DNA of 10,977 nt. It comes from an uncultured Solirubrobacterales bacterium (lineage in GTDB: Bacteria; Actinomycetota; Thermoleophilia; Solirubrobacterales; Solirubrobacteraceae). Within the stretch, counting starts at the first letter, position 1; every line of letters starts with the position of its first letter. The notes beneath the pieces are model-generated. The model was not told the DNA's origin. It saw only the letters and a list, made by a program, of their open reading frames with translations, and did not search any database. The translations under genes were made by a program, and so were the position numbers. Below are positions 1 to 5,409 of this stretch, in pieces. The stretch is taken from assembly GCA_903959665.1 (NCBI GenBank), contig CAJBXY010000061.1:1-10977 (forward strand). Reading direction: 5' to 3'.

Positions 1-81
1 GCTCGCCCCGGAGGCAGGGCCGAAAGCGGCCGCCACGACGACGAGGGGAAGGAGCGAAAGTGACCTGCGTAATTTCAGCAT
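1..81 (-). CDS. Secreted or exported protein, N-terminal fragment only
   Basis: Reading the minus strand from an ATG at 79-81 gives 27 open codons to the window edge. The translation begins MLKLRRSLSLLPLVVVAAAF and continues with Gly, Pro, Ala and Ser residues. This is a textbook Sec signal peptide: a short basic n-region (K3, R5, R6), a Leu/Val/Ala hydrophobic core at about residues 8-20, and a small-residue stretch containing an Ala-x-x-like cleavage region at about 21-27. The mature protein lies outside the window, so its function cannot be told. No strong ribosome binding site is visible upstream. The signal-peptide composition is the only support, so a chance open frame in GC-rich DNA is possible, though the n-h-c order argues against it. 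Confidence 0.55.
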   Translation of the reverse strand, partial: MLKLRRSLSLLPLVVVAAAFGPASGAS

Positions 82-202
82 GTAGCGACCGTACTAACTA
101 CGAGCTTATTGCGCGCCGGCAGTTGCGAGCTAGCTGACTTGAACCGAACCAAACCGGTGCCGAAACCGTGACCTCGCAGAGCCTTATTTCAAAGGGTTCT
201 TG

Positions 203-222
203 ATGGGCACGGCTGGTTCGAA
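203..222 (-). repeat. Partial copy of the tRNA-Val 3' end (candidate att remnant)
   Basis: The plus-strand sequence ATGGGCACGGCTGGTTCGAA matches 1414-1434, which is the 3' end of the tRNA-Val gene (acceptor strand, T-stem strand, part of the T-loop) plus one flanking base. The first 16 bases are identical; the copy then lacks one T of the T-loop run and continues with CGAA. Both copies are in the same orientation. Nothing beyond this matches a tRNA: the partner T-stem strand, anticodon arm and 5' acceptor are absent. It is therefore a fragment, not a gene. A fragment at this position is what site-specific integration into a tRNA 3' end leaves at the far end of the element. No integrase is in the window. 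Confidence 0.5.
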
Positions 223-246
223 TCGCCGCGTTGGCGGGCGATTCGA
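218..246. repeat. Perfect 10-bp inverted repeat with 9-nt loop
   Basis: TCGAATCGCC at 218-227 is the exact reverse complement of GGCGATTCGA at 237-246, separated by 9 nt. It could form a strong hairpin on either strand or be a dyad for a dimeric DNA-binding protein. It has no U-run on either side, so it is not a typical intrinsic terminator. Its left arm overlaps the last bases of the tRNA-end fragment, as expected if both belong to an old recombination junction, but that link is inference. Confidence 0.5.
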
Positions 247-250
247 GGCG

Positions 251-304
251 TTTGCTACCCGTTTGCTACTCGTCCGGGAGGTTCTGCTCGCCGCTTGCTA
301 CTTG
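251..304. repeat. Short TTGCTAC repeats
   Basis: Two 11-bp units, TTTGCTACCCG (251-261) and TTTGCTACTCG (262-272), are in tandem and differ at one base. A third related unit, CTTGCTACTTG, starts at 294. The core heptamer TTGCTAC thus begins at 252, 263 and 295. Three copies are too few to call an origin iteron or a transposase-binding array, and no replication or transposase gene is nearby. The function is unknown. Confidence 0.35.
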
Positions 305-502
305 TACACGCGACGGCCGGGGCCGGTACAGCAATGCAACTCCGGCGCTTCACTGCCCCACGGCCTGTACCGATCCTCGCCATCGTCCGAGGTTGCCTTG
401 TCAGCTACCTGTTGCCCTTGGCGCGATTGTGCGTCTGACAGAACATCGTGAGGTTTGACAGATCGGTTTCTCCACCCTTCGCGATTGGCTGCGCTGCGCC
501 TT

Positions 503-715
503 TCAGGCGGCGACGTGGCCAGCGGCGGTTCGTGGCTGCGGGATCGCTTCACCCTGCGCTGCCAACTCCGAAAGATGCGCGGCGAGCGCTTCGCCGATCC
601 GCGACTCAGCTTCCGCCCGCGTGGAGCCGACTGCGAATACGCCTTCGACGTCGGGGCTGTGTGCGCCCCAGCTGCCGTCCTCAGCTTGTTCATAGATAAC
701 GAGGTAGTCCCTCAT
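503..715 (-). CDS. hicB: HicB-family antitoxin, short form
   Basis: This 70-residue protein begins MRDYLVIYEQAEDGSWGAHS and continues through a PDVEGVFAVGSTRAEAE stretch to an amphipathic helix. The pattern of a beta strand, then D/E-G-x-W-x-A-x-x-P-D-x-x-G-x-x-x-x-G-x-T-x-x-E-A, is the hallmark of the partial RNase H fold of HicB antitoxins. HicB proteins bind and block HicA. Many carry a C-terminal helix-turn-helix or ribbon-helix-helix domain that represses the operon; here the chain ends after the fold with only a short tail, so a DNA-binding domain is not evident. The ATG overlaps the hicA stop in an ATGA arrangement (712-715), which implies translational coupling. The gene order toxin then antitoxin is usual for hicAB. 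Confidence 0.85.
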   Translation of the reverse strand: MRDYLVIYEQAEDGSWGAHSPDVEGVFAVGSTRAEAESRIGEALAAHLSELAAQGEAIPQPRTAAGHVAA

Positions 716-912
716 CGCAGATGGTCCATTCCGGTTGATCGACGAATAGCAGCGAGTGTGCCTACGGGAATTGTATCTGAGTCTTTCCCGGCAATCGTGA
801 CGGTCCGATCGCCCTCGCCGCTGCGCCAGATTTCGTGCGATCCGCGCTGACGGACGACCTCCCAGCCGTCACTTGCCAACGCGGCGCGCAGCTGTTTGAA
901 CTTCAGTGGCAC
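712..912 (-). CDS. hicA: HicA-family mRNA interferase toxin
   Basis: HicA toxins are small double-stranded-RNA-binding-fold ribonucleases that cleave mRNA and are neutralised by HicB. From a GTG at 910-912 the product is 66 residues, the usual HicA length. It shows the family pattern: an N-terminal helix (KFKQLRAALASDGWEVVRQ), the catalytic histidine in RGSHEIW (His at about residue 26), a beta strand with VTIAGKDSDTIPVGTL, and a C-terminal helix ending near RRSTGM. An upstream ATG at 1008 would add 32 residues with no family resemblance, so I prefer the GTG. It has no Shine-Dalgarno sequence but has TACCGT (919-924, minus strand) six bases upstream, which would make it leaderless. The Thr/Ser replacement of the common proline patch is minor. 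Confidence 0.85.
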   Translation of the reverse strand: MPLKFKQLRAALASDGWEVVRQRGSHEIWRSGEGDRTVTIAGKDSDTIPVGTLAAIRRSTGMDHLR

Positions 913-918
913 GGCGCC

Positions 919-924
919 ACGGTA
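919..924 (-). promoter_or_regulatory. Candidate -10 element for leaderless hicA transcript
   Basis: On the minus strand TACCGT fits the actinobacterial TANNNT -10 pattern and is separated by six bases (GGCGCC) from the preferred GTG start of hicA. Transcription would therefore begin at or next to the start codon. No good -35 hexamer is visible at 16-18 nt upstream, so this is tentative. Confidence 0.3.
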
Positions 925-987
925 CGAACTGCCGCTGCTCCGAACTAGAGCGTTGCTGTTACAGCTCTGCTGAGAATTGATGCCCGA

Positions 988-1016
988 TTGACGAAGTAGC
1001 GCTGGCAATCTAGGCA
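988..1016 (+). promoter_or_regulatory. Candidate promoter for the 1023 gene
   Basis: TTGACG at 988-993 is a close -35 match and is followed after 17 nt by TAGGCA at 1011-1016, a weak -10. Transcription would start at about 1022-1023, at the GTG start codon. The -35 match and spacing are good; the -10 lacks the conserved final T. Confidence 0.3.
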
Positions 1017-1022
1017 GCAGCC

Positions 1023-1412
1023 GTGTATGAATCAGCCCAGATGCTCGTAGCCGTTTTCCGCCGCCGCCTTAAAGAGGGCGCGACCTTTGAGGATTTCATC
1101 GCCGCGTGGGAGGCCGACAAGGGCTTCGGCGTGCCGGCACGAGTTTTCAACAGCGTCTCTCTGGAGGACCCGCGTGAGATTCTTTCCGTCGGGTTCGTCG
1201 ACATTGGCGCCGAAGCCTTTGAGCAAGCCACTGCTGGCGTGGCCGATCAGGAGGAGGTGCGCCACGGGCGAATTGATGACGTAATCGAATCGACCGAACT
1301 GCGAGCTTTTTACGATCTCCGTACTGAGCACGACTTCAGCGACGAACCACGCGAAGTTGATCTCTCTTCGGCGGCGAGCCTGCTTGCTGGCCTGCGCGCG
1401 CCAGGTGGCTGA
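1023..1412 (+). CDS. Small conserved-looking protein, possible dimeric alpha+beta barrel (ABM-like)
   Basis: The 129-residue soluble protein has no signal peptide or membrane segment. Its start, MLVAVFRRRLKEGATFEDFI followed by AAWEADKGFG, resembles antibiotic-biosynthesis-monooxygenase/NIPSNAP-type ferredoxin-like folds: a beta strand, a Lys-rich turn, then an F-x-x-F-x-x-A-W helix. The later ILSVGFVDIG strand fits the same fold. The rest, including VRHGRIDDVIE and FYDLRTEHDF, is charged and I do not recognise it as any enzyme, so the function is unknown. Starts at GTG 1023 and ATG 1041 are both possible. Neither has a Shine-Dalgarno sequence; TAGGCA six bases before the GTG would allow a leaderless transcript. 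The stop codon ends two bases from the 3' end of the convergent tRNA-Val gene. Coding reality is well supported by composition; the fold assignment is inference. Confidence 0.7.
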   Translation: MYESAQMLVAVFRRRLKEGATFEDFIAAWEADKGFGVPARVFNSVSLEDPREILSVGFVDIGAEAFEQATAGVADQEEVRHGRIDDVIESTELRAFYDLRTEHDFSDEPREVDLSSAASLLAGLRAPGG

Positions 1413-1414
1413 CA

Positions 1415-1486
1415 TGGGCACGGCTGGTTTCGAACCAGCGACCTCTCGCGTGTGAAGCGAGCGCTCTCCCGCTGAGCTACGCGCCC
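1415..1486 (-). tRNA. tRNA-Val, anticodon CAC
   Basis: The minus strand from 1486 to 1415 folds as a complete 72-nt cloverleaf. It has a 7-bp acceptor (GGGCGCG with CGTGCCC, one G-U pair), a D-arm GCTC/GAGC, an anticodon stem CTCGC/GCGAG around the loop TTCACAC, a 5-nt variable loop, and a T-arm GCTGG/CCAGC around TTCGAAA. The discriminator base is A. Loop positions 34-36 read CAC, so it decodes GUG valine. The 3' CCA is not encoded and must be added after transcription. It lies 40 nt downstream of the iron-transporter ATPase stop on the same strand, with the candidate -10 TAAACT between them. Confidence 0.95.
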
Positions 1487-1501
1487 GGGAATCCGGGAGA
1501 G

Positions 1502-1507
1502 AGTTTA
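1502..1507 (-). promoter_or_regulatory. Candidate -10 of tRNA-Val
   Basis: TAAACT on the minus strand, 15 nt upstream of the mature tRNA 5' end, matches TANNNT well. The -35 region is not recognisable. Without a dedicated promoter the tRNA could be read from the upstream operon, because no terminator is visible between them. Confidence 0.35.
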
Positions 1508-1526
1508 GAACAGTCGTGGCAGTCAG

Positions 1527-2633
1527 CTAGGCGCGCGGCAGCGCCGTGACGGGGCCGGTTAGGCGCACTTGAAGGCGGTCGCCCGGGTGCCAGGCCGGGA
1601 AGCCGAGGCTGCGGCTGCGGACGCGGATGCCGTCCTTCAGCTCAAGCGTCACGAGCTGATCATGGCCGTAGTAGACGCGCTCAACAACGACGGCGTCGGC
1701 GCCACCGTCGTGGCCGGTTCCAACCGAGATTGATTCAGGCCTGATCAGGATGTCGACTTCGCCGCTCAGCTCCGGCGAAACTCGCACCGTGCCAAGCGAG
1801 CATTCGGCGAGCCCGCCGCTGGCTTGGCCTGGGAGCGTGTCGATCTCGCCGAGGAAGGAAGCGACCCAATGGTTGGCTGGTTGGCCATAAACCTCTTCCG
1901 GCGATCCAACCTGTTCGATCCGCCCGTTGTTCATCACAGCGACCGTGTCGGCGAGGCTCAAGGCCTCCTCCTGATCGTGCGTGACTAGCAGCGCTGAGAC
2001 GCCTGCGGCGCGGAGAATCTGGCGCACCTCGCCGCGCACGTGCTCGCGCATCGAGGCATCGAGGTTCGAGAATGGCTCATCGAGAAGCACGACTGAGGGG
2101 GTCGGCGCCAAAGCGCGAGCCAAGGCGACGCGCTGCTGCTGGCCGCCTGAGAGTTCTTCCGGCCGTCGTGCTTCGAGCCCTTGCAGCCCGACCATTTTCA
2201 GCACCTTCGCAACGCGATCACGGTCGGGCCGGCGGCCGAGCGCGTAGCCGACATTCTGCTCGACCGTCATGTGCGGGAAGAGCGCGTAATCCTGGAAGAC
2301 CATCGCCACGCCACGCTTCTCTGGCGCCGTGAAGTTGGAGTCGCAGGCGACGGTTGAACCGGCCACTTCAATCGATCCGAAATCAGGGCATTCGAAACCG
2401 GCGATCAGGCGCAGCAGCGTCGTCTTACCGCAGCCGCTGGGGCCAAGCAGCGCGGCTATCTCACCGGCGCGCAGCGATAGATCGACATTGTCGACGGCCT
2501 TCAGCGCGCCGAAGCTCTTGCTGAGCGCCTCGCAGCGGACGATCTCGGGCGCCTCGCCAGCTCCCCCGATCGGGCAGTCGGCAATCTGATCAACGATTGA
2601 ATCCATCTCGTCCATTCTCGCAACTTTGCTCAT
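1527..2633 (-). CDS. fbpC: ABC transporter ATPase, Fe(3+)-type importer (FbpC/PotA-like)
   Basis: This 368-residue cytoplasmic ATPase drives the adjacent permease. In order it shows: Walker A GPSGCGKTT (64-72), Q-loop VFQDYALFPHMTV (Gln114), signature LSGGQQQR (161-168), Walker B VVLLDEP (181-187, catalytic Glu186), D-loop SNLD, and H-loop His219. A C-terminal regulatory region (about 260-368), including ILIRPESI, corresponds to the TOBE domain of the CUT1/iron/spermidine family. Catalytic residues are all intact. The ATG at 2633 overlaps the permease stop (ATGA), indicating coupled translation. This start gives an unusual N-terminal extension of about 30 residues before the first strand of the ATPase fold; ATGs at residues 7 and 10 are alternatives. 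Substrate assignment to ferric iron rests on the neighbours, since the ATPase alone does not distinguish iron from thiamine, sulfate or polyamine systems. Confidence 0.9.
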   Translation of the reverse strand: MSKVARMDEMDSIVDQIADCPIGGAGEAPEIVRCEALSKSFGALKAVDNVDLSLRAGEIAALLGPSGCGKTTLLRLIAGFECPDFGSIEVAGSTVACDSNFTAPEKRGVAMVFQDYALFPHMTVEQNVGYALGRRPDRDRVAKVLKMVGLQGLEARRPEELSGGQQQRVALARALAPTPSVVLLDEPFSNLDASMREHVRGEVRQILRAAGVSALLVTHDQEEALSLADTVAVMNNGRIEQVGSPEEVYGQPANHWVASFLGEIDTLPGQASGGLAECSLGTVRVSPELSGEVDILIRPESISVGTGHDGGADAVVVERVYYGHDQLVTLELKDGIRVRSRSLGFPAWHPGDRLQVRLTGPVTALPRA

Positions 2634-4222
2634 CGCTGCCTGCCAACCAGCAACCAGATCCCTGGTGCGGTCACCATCAGTAGTACGAGCGCCGGAATCG
2701 CTCCGCTCTCAAAGAACGAGCGCGACGACTGCTGCCAGATCACCAGCGGCAGTGTGTCGAAGCCGATCGGGGAGAGCAGAACAACGACCGGCAGCTCCTT
2801 GATTGCCGCCACAAAGACAAGCGCCGCTCCGGCGAGCATGCCGGCGCGGGTCAGGGGAATGCCAACCGTGGCCATTACCGCAAGCTGCGATCGTCCGCTG
2901 CCGCGCGCAGCTTCTTCAAGTCGCGGCGGAATCTGAATCACCGCCGAGCGGGTTGCTGTGATCGCCAGTGGCAGGCAGACGATCACCATCGCCAGCACCG
3001 TCATCGGCAGCGACTGGTAGAGAATCGGCACGAGCCGGATACCGACGAAGACGATTGCCAGGGCAACAACGATGCCGGGCAGCGCGTAGCCGCTGGTTGT
3101 TAGCAGATCAACGACGCGCGAAAGTCTGCCCGGCGCCCGCGCGCCAAGCCACGCGACCGGCAGCGCGGCGATCGCTGCCACGACCGCAGCCAGCCCCGCC
3201 AGCAGCAGCGAGTTGCCGGCCGCCGTTGCAACTTGGCCCCAATCAACCTCGCCGGCGACGCTCTGAACCGACCAGAAGATCAGCATCGCTACCGGCAGCA
3301 CGAATGAGATCAGGGCAACGGCCGCGCAGAAGCCAACCGCCGGCCAGCGCCAGCGCCCGAGCGGAACGTCTGCCGTCTTCCGTGCGCTGCCGGGCCCGAC
3401 GCGATGGTAGGAACGCCGCCTACGAACGCGGCTCTCGACGGTAAGCAGCAGCAGCAGCACCAGCACCAGCAGGCCGGCCAGCGCGGCCGCGCCGGTGCGG
3501 TCAAAACTCGAGCGGTATGACTGGTAGATGACCTGTGTGAAGGATTCAAAACGGAGAATCGAAACGGCGCCGAAATCGGAGAGCGCATAAAGGCTCACCA
3601 GCAGCGCGCCGGCGCCGATCGCCGGCGTTAGCTGAGGCAGGATCACGCTGCGCGCGACTTCAAACTGCGAGCGACCCATGCCGTGGGCTGCGTCCTCAAG
3701 CGCCGGGTCGAGCCTGCGCATCGCAGCCCGCACCGGCAGCAGAACGAGCGGAAAGGTGAAGAGAGTGAGCACGATCCAAGCGCCGCTGAAGCCGTAGATG
3801 CTTGGCAGCTGCTCAACCCCCAGCAGTTTTTGCAGCTCGCCGCGCGGGCCGAAGGCGGAGACAAAGAGGTAGGCGCCGATGTAGCTTGGGATCACCAGCG
3901 GCAGCACCGCAAGAACGGTCCAGCCGCGGCGCCAGGGAAGGTCGCTGCGGCCGGTCAGCCAGGCCAGCGGCACGGCCAGGAGCGTGGCGGTGAAGCCGAC
4001 GGCGAGCGCGAGAGCGAGGCTGCGAAGCAGCAGCCGCAGCGTGCCCTGCCGCCAGATTGCCTGCCAAGCTGCGGCCGGCTCGCCGACAATGACGATGAAC
4101 AGGTAGACGATCGGGACCGCGCAAACGGCGGCGACGAGGCCGGCCGCCAGCAGCGTGAGCGGCGAGACTCCGCGCAACGCAAATCCGCCAGTGACCGGCA
4201 ACCGGTTGGCACTTGTTGCCAT
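2630..4222 (-). CDS. fbpB: ABC transporter permease, fused two-domain Fe(3+) type (FbpB-like)
   Basis: The 530-residue inner-membrane protein contains two tandem BPD-type permease domains, each of about six helices, as in FbpB/SfuB/ThiP. Hydrophobic segments are clear at about residues 22-46, 66-90, 101-122, 147-165, 200-222, 246-262, 295-320, 338-356, 377-396, 406-424, 461-482 and 507-525. Each half has the cytoplasmic EAA loop that docks on the ATPase: EDAAHGMGRSQFEVARSVILP (from 176, last residue 196) and EEAARGSGRSQLAVMATVGIP (from 436). These are spaced as expected for an internal duplication. The start ATG at 4222 lies 3 nt after the binding-protein stop, and its stop overlaps the ATPase start, so the three genes form one operon. 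The fused form with an iron-type binding protein favours Fe(3+) import. Confidence 0.9.
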   Translation of the reverse strand: MATSANRLPVTGGFALRGVSPLTLLAAGLVAAVCAVPIVYLFIVIVGEPAAAWQAIWRQGTLRLLLRSLALALAVGFTATLLAVPLAWLTGRSDLPWRRGWTVLAVLPLVIPSYIGAYLFVSAFGPRGELQKLLGVEQLPSIYGFSGAWIVLTLFTFPLVLLPVRAAMRRLDPALEDAAHGMGRSQFEVARSVILPQLTPAIGAGALLVSLYALSDFGAVSILRFESFTQVIYQSYRSSFDRTGAAALAGLLVLVLLLLLTVESRVRRRRSYHRVGPGSARKTADVPLGRWRWPAVGFCAAVALISFVLPVAMLIFWSVQSVAGEVDWGQVATAAGNSLLLAGLAAVVAAIAALPVAWLGARAPGRLSRVVDLLTTSGYALPGIVVALAIVFVGIRLVPILYQSLPMTVLAMVIVCLPLAITATRSAVIQIPPRLEEAARGSGRSQLAVMATVGIPLTRAGMLAGAALVFVAAIKELPVVVLLSPIGFDTLPLVIWQQSSRSFFESGAIPALVLLMVTAPGIWLLVGRQR

Positions 4223-4225
4223 CGG

Positions 4226-5272
4226 CTAGAGCACCCCGGTCTCCTGCAGCAGCTCCTGCGTGCCTTGCAGATCGCTGAGGTCGGACAGGTCAAGCTGAGG
4301 CTGCTTGATGCTGCTCAGCGGTGGCAATGACGGATCTTGTGCGATGCCCTTGACGAGCGGGTATTCGCCGGTCTCCTTGGCGAAGTAGCGCTGCTGCGGG
4401 TCGGCGAGCAGGAAGCTCGCGAACTGCTCGGCCGCCTTCTGTTGCTTCGACGCCTCGGGGATGCCAACTCCAGCCACATTGATTAGCGTTCCAACGTCGC
4501 CGTCGGGGAAGAAGTGGAGCTTGACGGGGTAGGTGTCGCCGTCGGCTTCACCCTCTTTGATCGCTTCGAGAATGTAGTAGTGGTTGATCAGCCCGACCTC
4601 GATCTCGCCGTCGGCGATCGCGTCGCGGATGATGCCGTTCTTCTCATAGGAGCGAGTGCCGTTGGCCTTCATCTGCTCGAGCCACTCTTTTGTCTTCGCC
4701 TCGCCTTCGCTCAGCCTCATCGCGGTGACGAAAGACTGGAACGAGGCGTTTGCCGGCGCCCAACCAACCTTCCCTTTCCAGCGCGGCTCGGTCAGATCGA
4801 AGACCGATTTCGGCAGCTCGCTGGGAGCGAGCGCGCGGCTGTCGTATCCGAGCACGCGGACGCGGCCGCTGGTGCCGACCCAGTCGCCTTGGGCGGAGCG
4901 AAAAGCGCTCGGCACGCGGTCAAGGATTGAACTTGGCAGCTCTTTGAGCAGTTTTGCTTCCTGTAGCGCGCCGAGCGCGCCGGCATCTTGGCTGAAGAAG
5001 ACGCCGGCTGGAGTCTTTTCGCCTTCCTCGCGGATCGTCGCTGCCAGCTCGGCGCTGTCGCCGTAGCGAACTTCAACTTCGCTGCCGGGGTTTTGCTGTT
5101 TGAACCTTTCAATCAGCGGCCCTACGTACTCTTCGTCGCGGCCGGAGTAGATCGTCAGGCTGCTGCCGTCGCCGGCCTCTCCGCCGCCGCCGGCCTCGCC
5201 GCAGCCGGAGGCCGCGCCGATCGCGATGATCGCGAGCGGCAGTAGGGCGAGGCGTGTTACTTTCGAATTCAC
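4226..5272 (-). CDS. fbpA: Iron(III)-binding lipoprotein of ABC importer (FbpA/FutA-like)
   Basis: This 348-residue extracellular solute-binding protein begins with a lipoprotein signal peptide: a basic n-region, the hydrophobic LALLPLAIIAIGA, and a lipobox ending ASGC with lipidated Cys24. A Gly/Glu-rich tether precedes the first strand LTIYSGRDEEY (39-49). Family motifs include VFFSQDAGALGAL (91-103), a WKGKVGWAPANASF hinge region (165-178) and LINHYY (228-233). The adjacent Tyr232-Tyr233 corresponds to the tyrosine pair that coordinates Fe(3+) in FbpA/FutA proteins and is the best substrate evidence. The start is a GTG at 5270-5272 preceded by AAGGGAG nine bases upstream. It is first in the operon, directly below a DtxR-like palindrome. 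Confidence 0.88.
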   Translation of the reverse strand: MNSKVTRLALLPLAIIAIGAASGCGEAGGGGEAGDGSSLTIYSGRDEEYVGPLIERFKQQNPGSEVEVRYGDSAELAATIREEGEKTPAGVFFSQDAGALGALQEAKLLKELPSSILDRVPSAFRSAQGDWVGTSGRVRVLGYDSRALAPSELPKSVFDLTEPRWKGKVGWAPANASFQSFVTAMRLSEGEAKTKEWLEQMKANGTRSYEKNGIIRDAIADGEIEVGLINHYYILEAIKEGEADGDTYPVKLHFFPDGDVGTLINVAGVGIPEASKQQKAAEQFASFLLADPQQRYFAKETGEYPLVKGIAQDPSLPPLSSIKQPQLDLSDLSDLQGTQELLQETGVL

Positions 5273-5281
5273 AGCGGTTTG

Positions 5282-5288
5282 CTCCCTT
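5282..5288 (-). promoter_or_regulatory. Ribosome binding site deciding the GTG start of fbpA
   Basis: On the minus strand AAGGGAG lies nine bases before GTG (5272). It supports this non-ATG start, which also gives a complete lipoprotein signal peptide. It is the clearest Shine-Dalgarno sequence in the window. Confidence 0.65.
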
Positions 5289-5301
5289 ATTTATCGATTA
5301 G

Positions 5302-5315
5302 TTAGGGCGCCCTAA
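5302..5315. promoter_or_regulatory. 14-bp palindrome, candidate DtxR/IdeR iron box
   Basis: TTAGGGCGCCCTAA is a perfect palindrome 29 nt upstream of the iron-binding lipoprotein start. DtxR/IdeR operators follow TTAGGTTAGGCTAACCTAA, which contains TTAGG-N4-CCTAA; the site here is exactly TTAGG-GCGC-CCTAA minus one shared half. It also sits in an AT-richer patch with TAATCGATAAATAA, likely promoter-proximal. The inferred role is repression of the importer under iron-replete conditions. Since the divergent gene at 5410 starts 95 bp away, it might be affected too. Confidence 0.55.
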
Positions 5316-5396
5316 TAGAGCGCCGGGCGAATCTAGCAGAAAACCAACCGCAGCAGTCGGGATGGGATTCTTTGAGCAGCCGTCCGCCTAGCTGCC

Positions 5397-5402
5397 TACC
5401 GT
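5397..5402 (+). promoter_or_regulatory. Candidate -10 for leaderless transcript of the 5410 gene
   Basis: TACCGT is seven bases before the ATG at 5410, with TTGAGC at 5372-5377 as a possible -35 at a rather long 19-nt spacing. No Shine-Dalgarno sequence precedes this ATG, which fits a leaderless message. The same hexamer stands before hicA. Confidence 0.3.
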
Positions 5403-5409
5403 TCTGGCA

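Larger units (their letters stand above)
82..502. other. Gene-poor stretch with tRNA-end fragment, dyad and short repeats
   Basis: I see no convincing coding region in these 420 bases. The open frames here have low-complexity Arg/Pro/Cys-rich translations typical of out-of-frame GC-rich DNA. The stretch contains a 20-base near-copy of the tRNA-Val 3' end (203-222), a perfect 10-bp inverted repeat (218-227 with 237-246), and a tandem pair of 11-bp units beginning TTTGCTAC at 251 and 262. A third TTGCTAC lies at 295. It sits downstream of hicB and upstream of the left-edge secreted-protein gene, so the promoter of the latter should lie near 82-130. Confidence 0.5.

Noticed and set aside
200..458. 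Open frames of 75-83 codons on the plus strand
   Set aside because: The translations are Arg/Cys/Pro-rich with no fold-like pattern, they overlap each other in different frames and cover the tRNA fragment and dyad. They are typical chance frames of GC-rich DNA.
913..1008. Longer start (ATG 1008) for hicA
   Set aside because: The added 32 residues do not resemble HicA, and the family's first helix begins right after the GTG at 912.
130..1530. 10-bp inverted repeat CTAGCTGACT (130-139) and AGTCAGCTAG (1521-1530) flanking the module
   Set aside because: Many 10-mer matches are expected by chance in 11 kb, the arms do not extend, and the right arm overlaps the fbpC stop codon. There is no transposase, so it is not evidence of IS ends.
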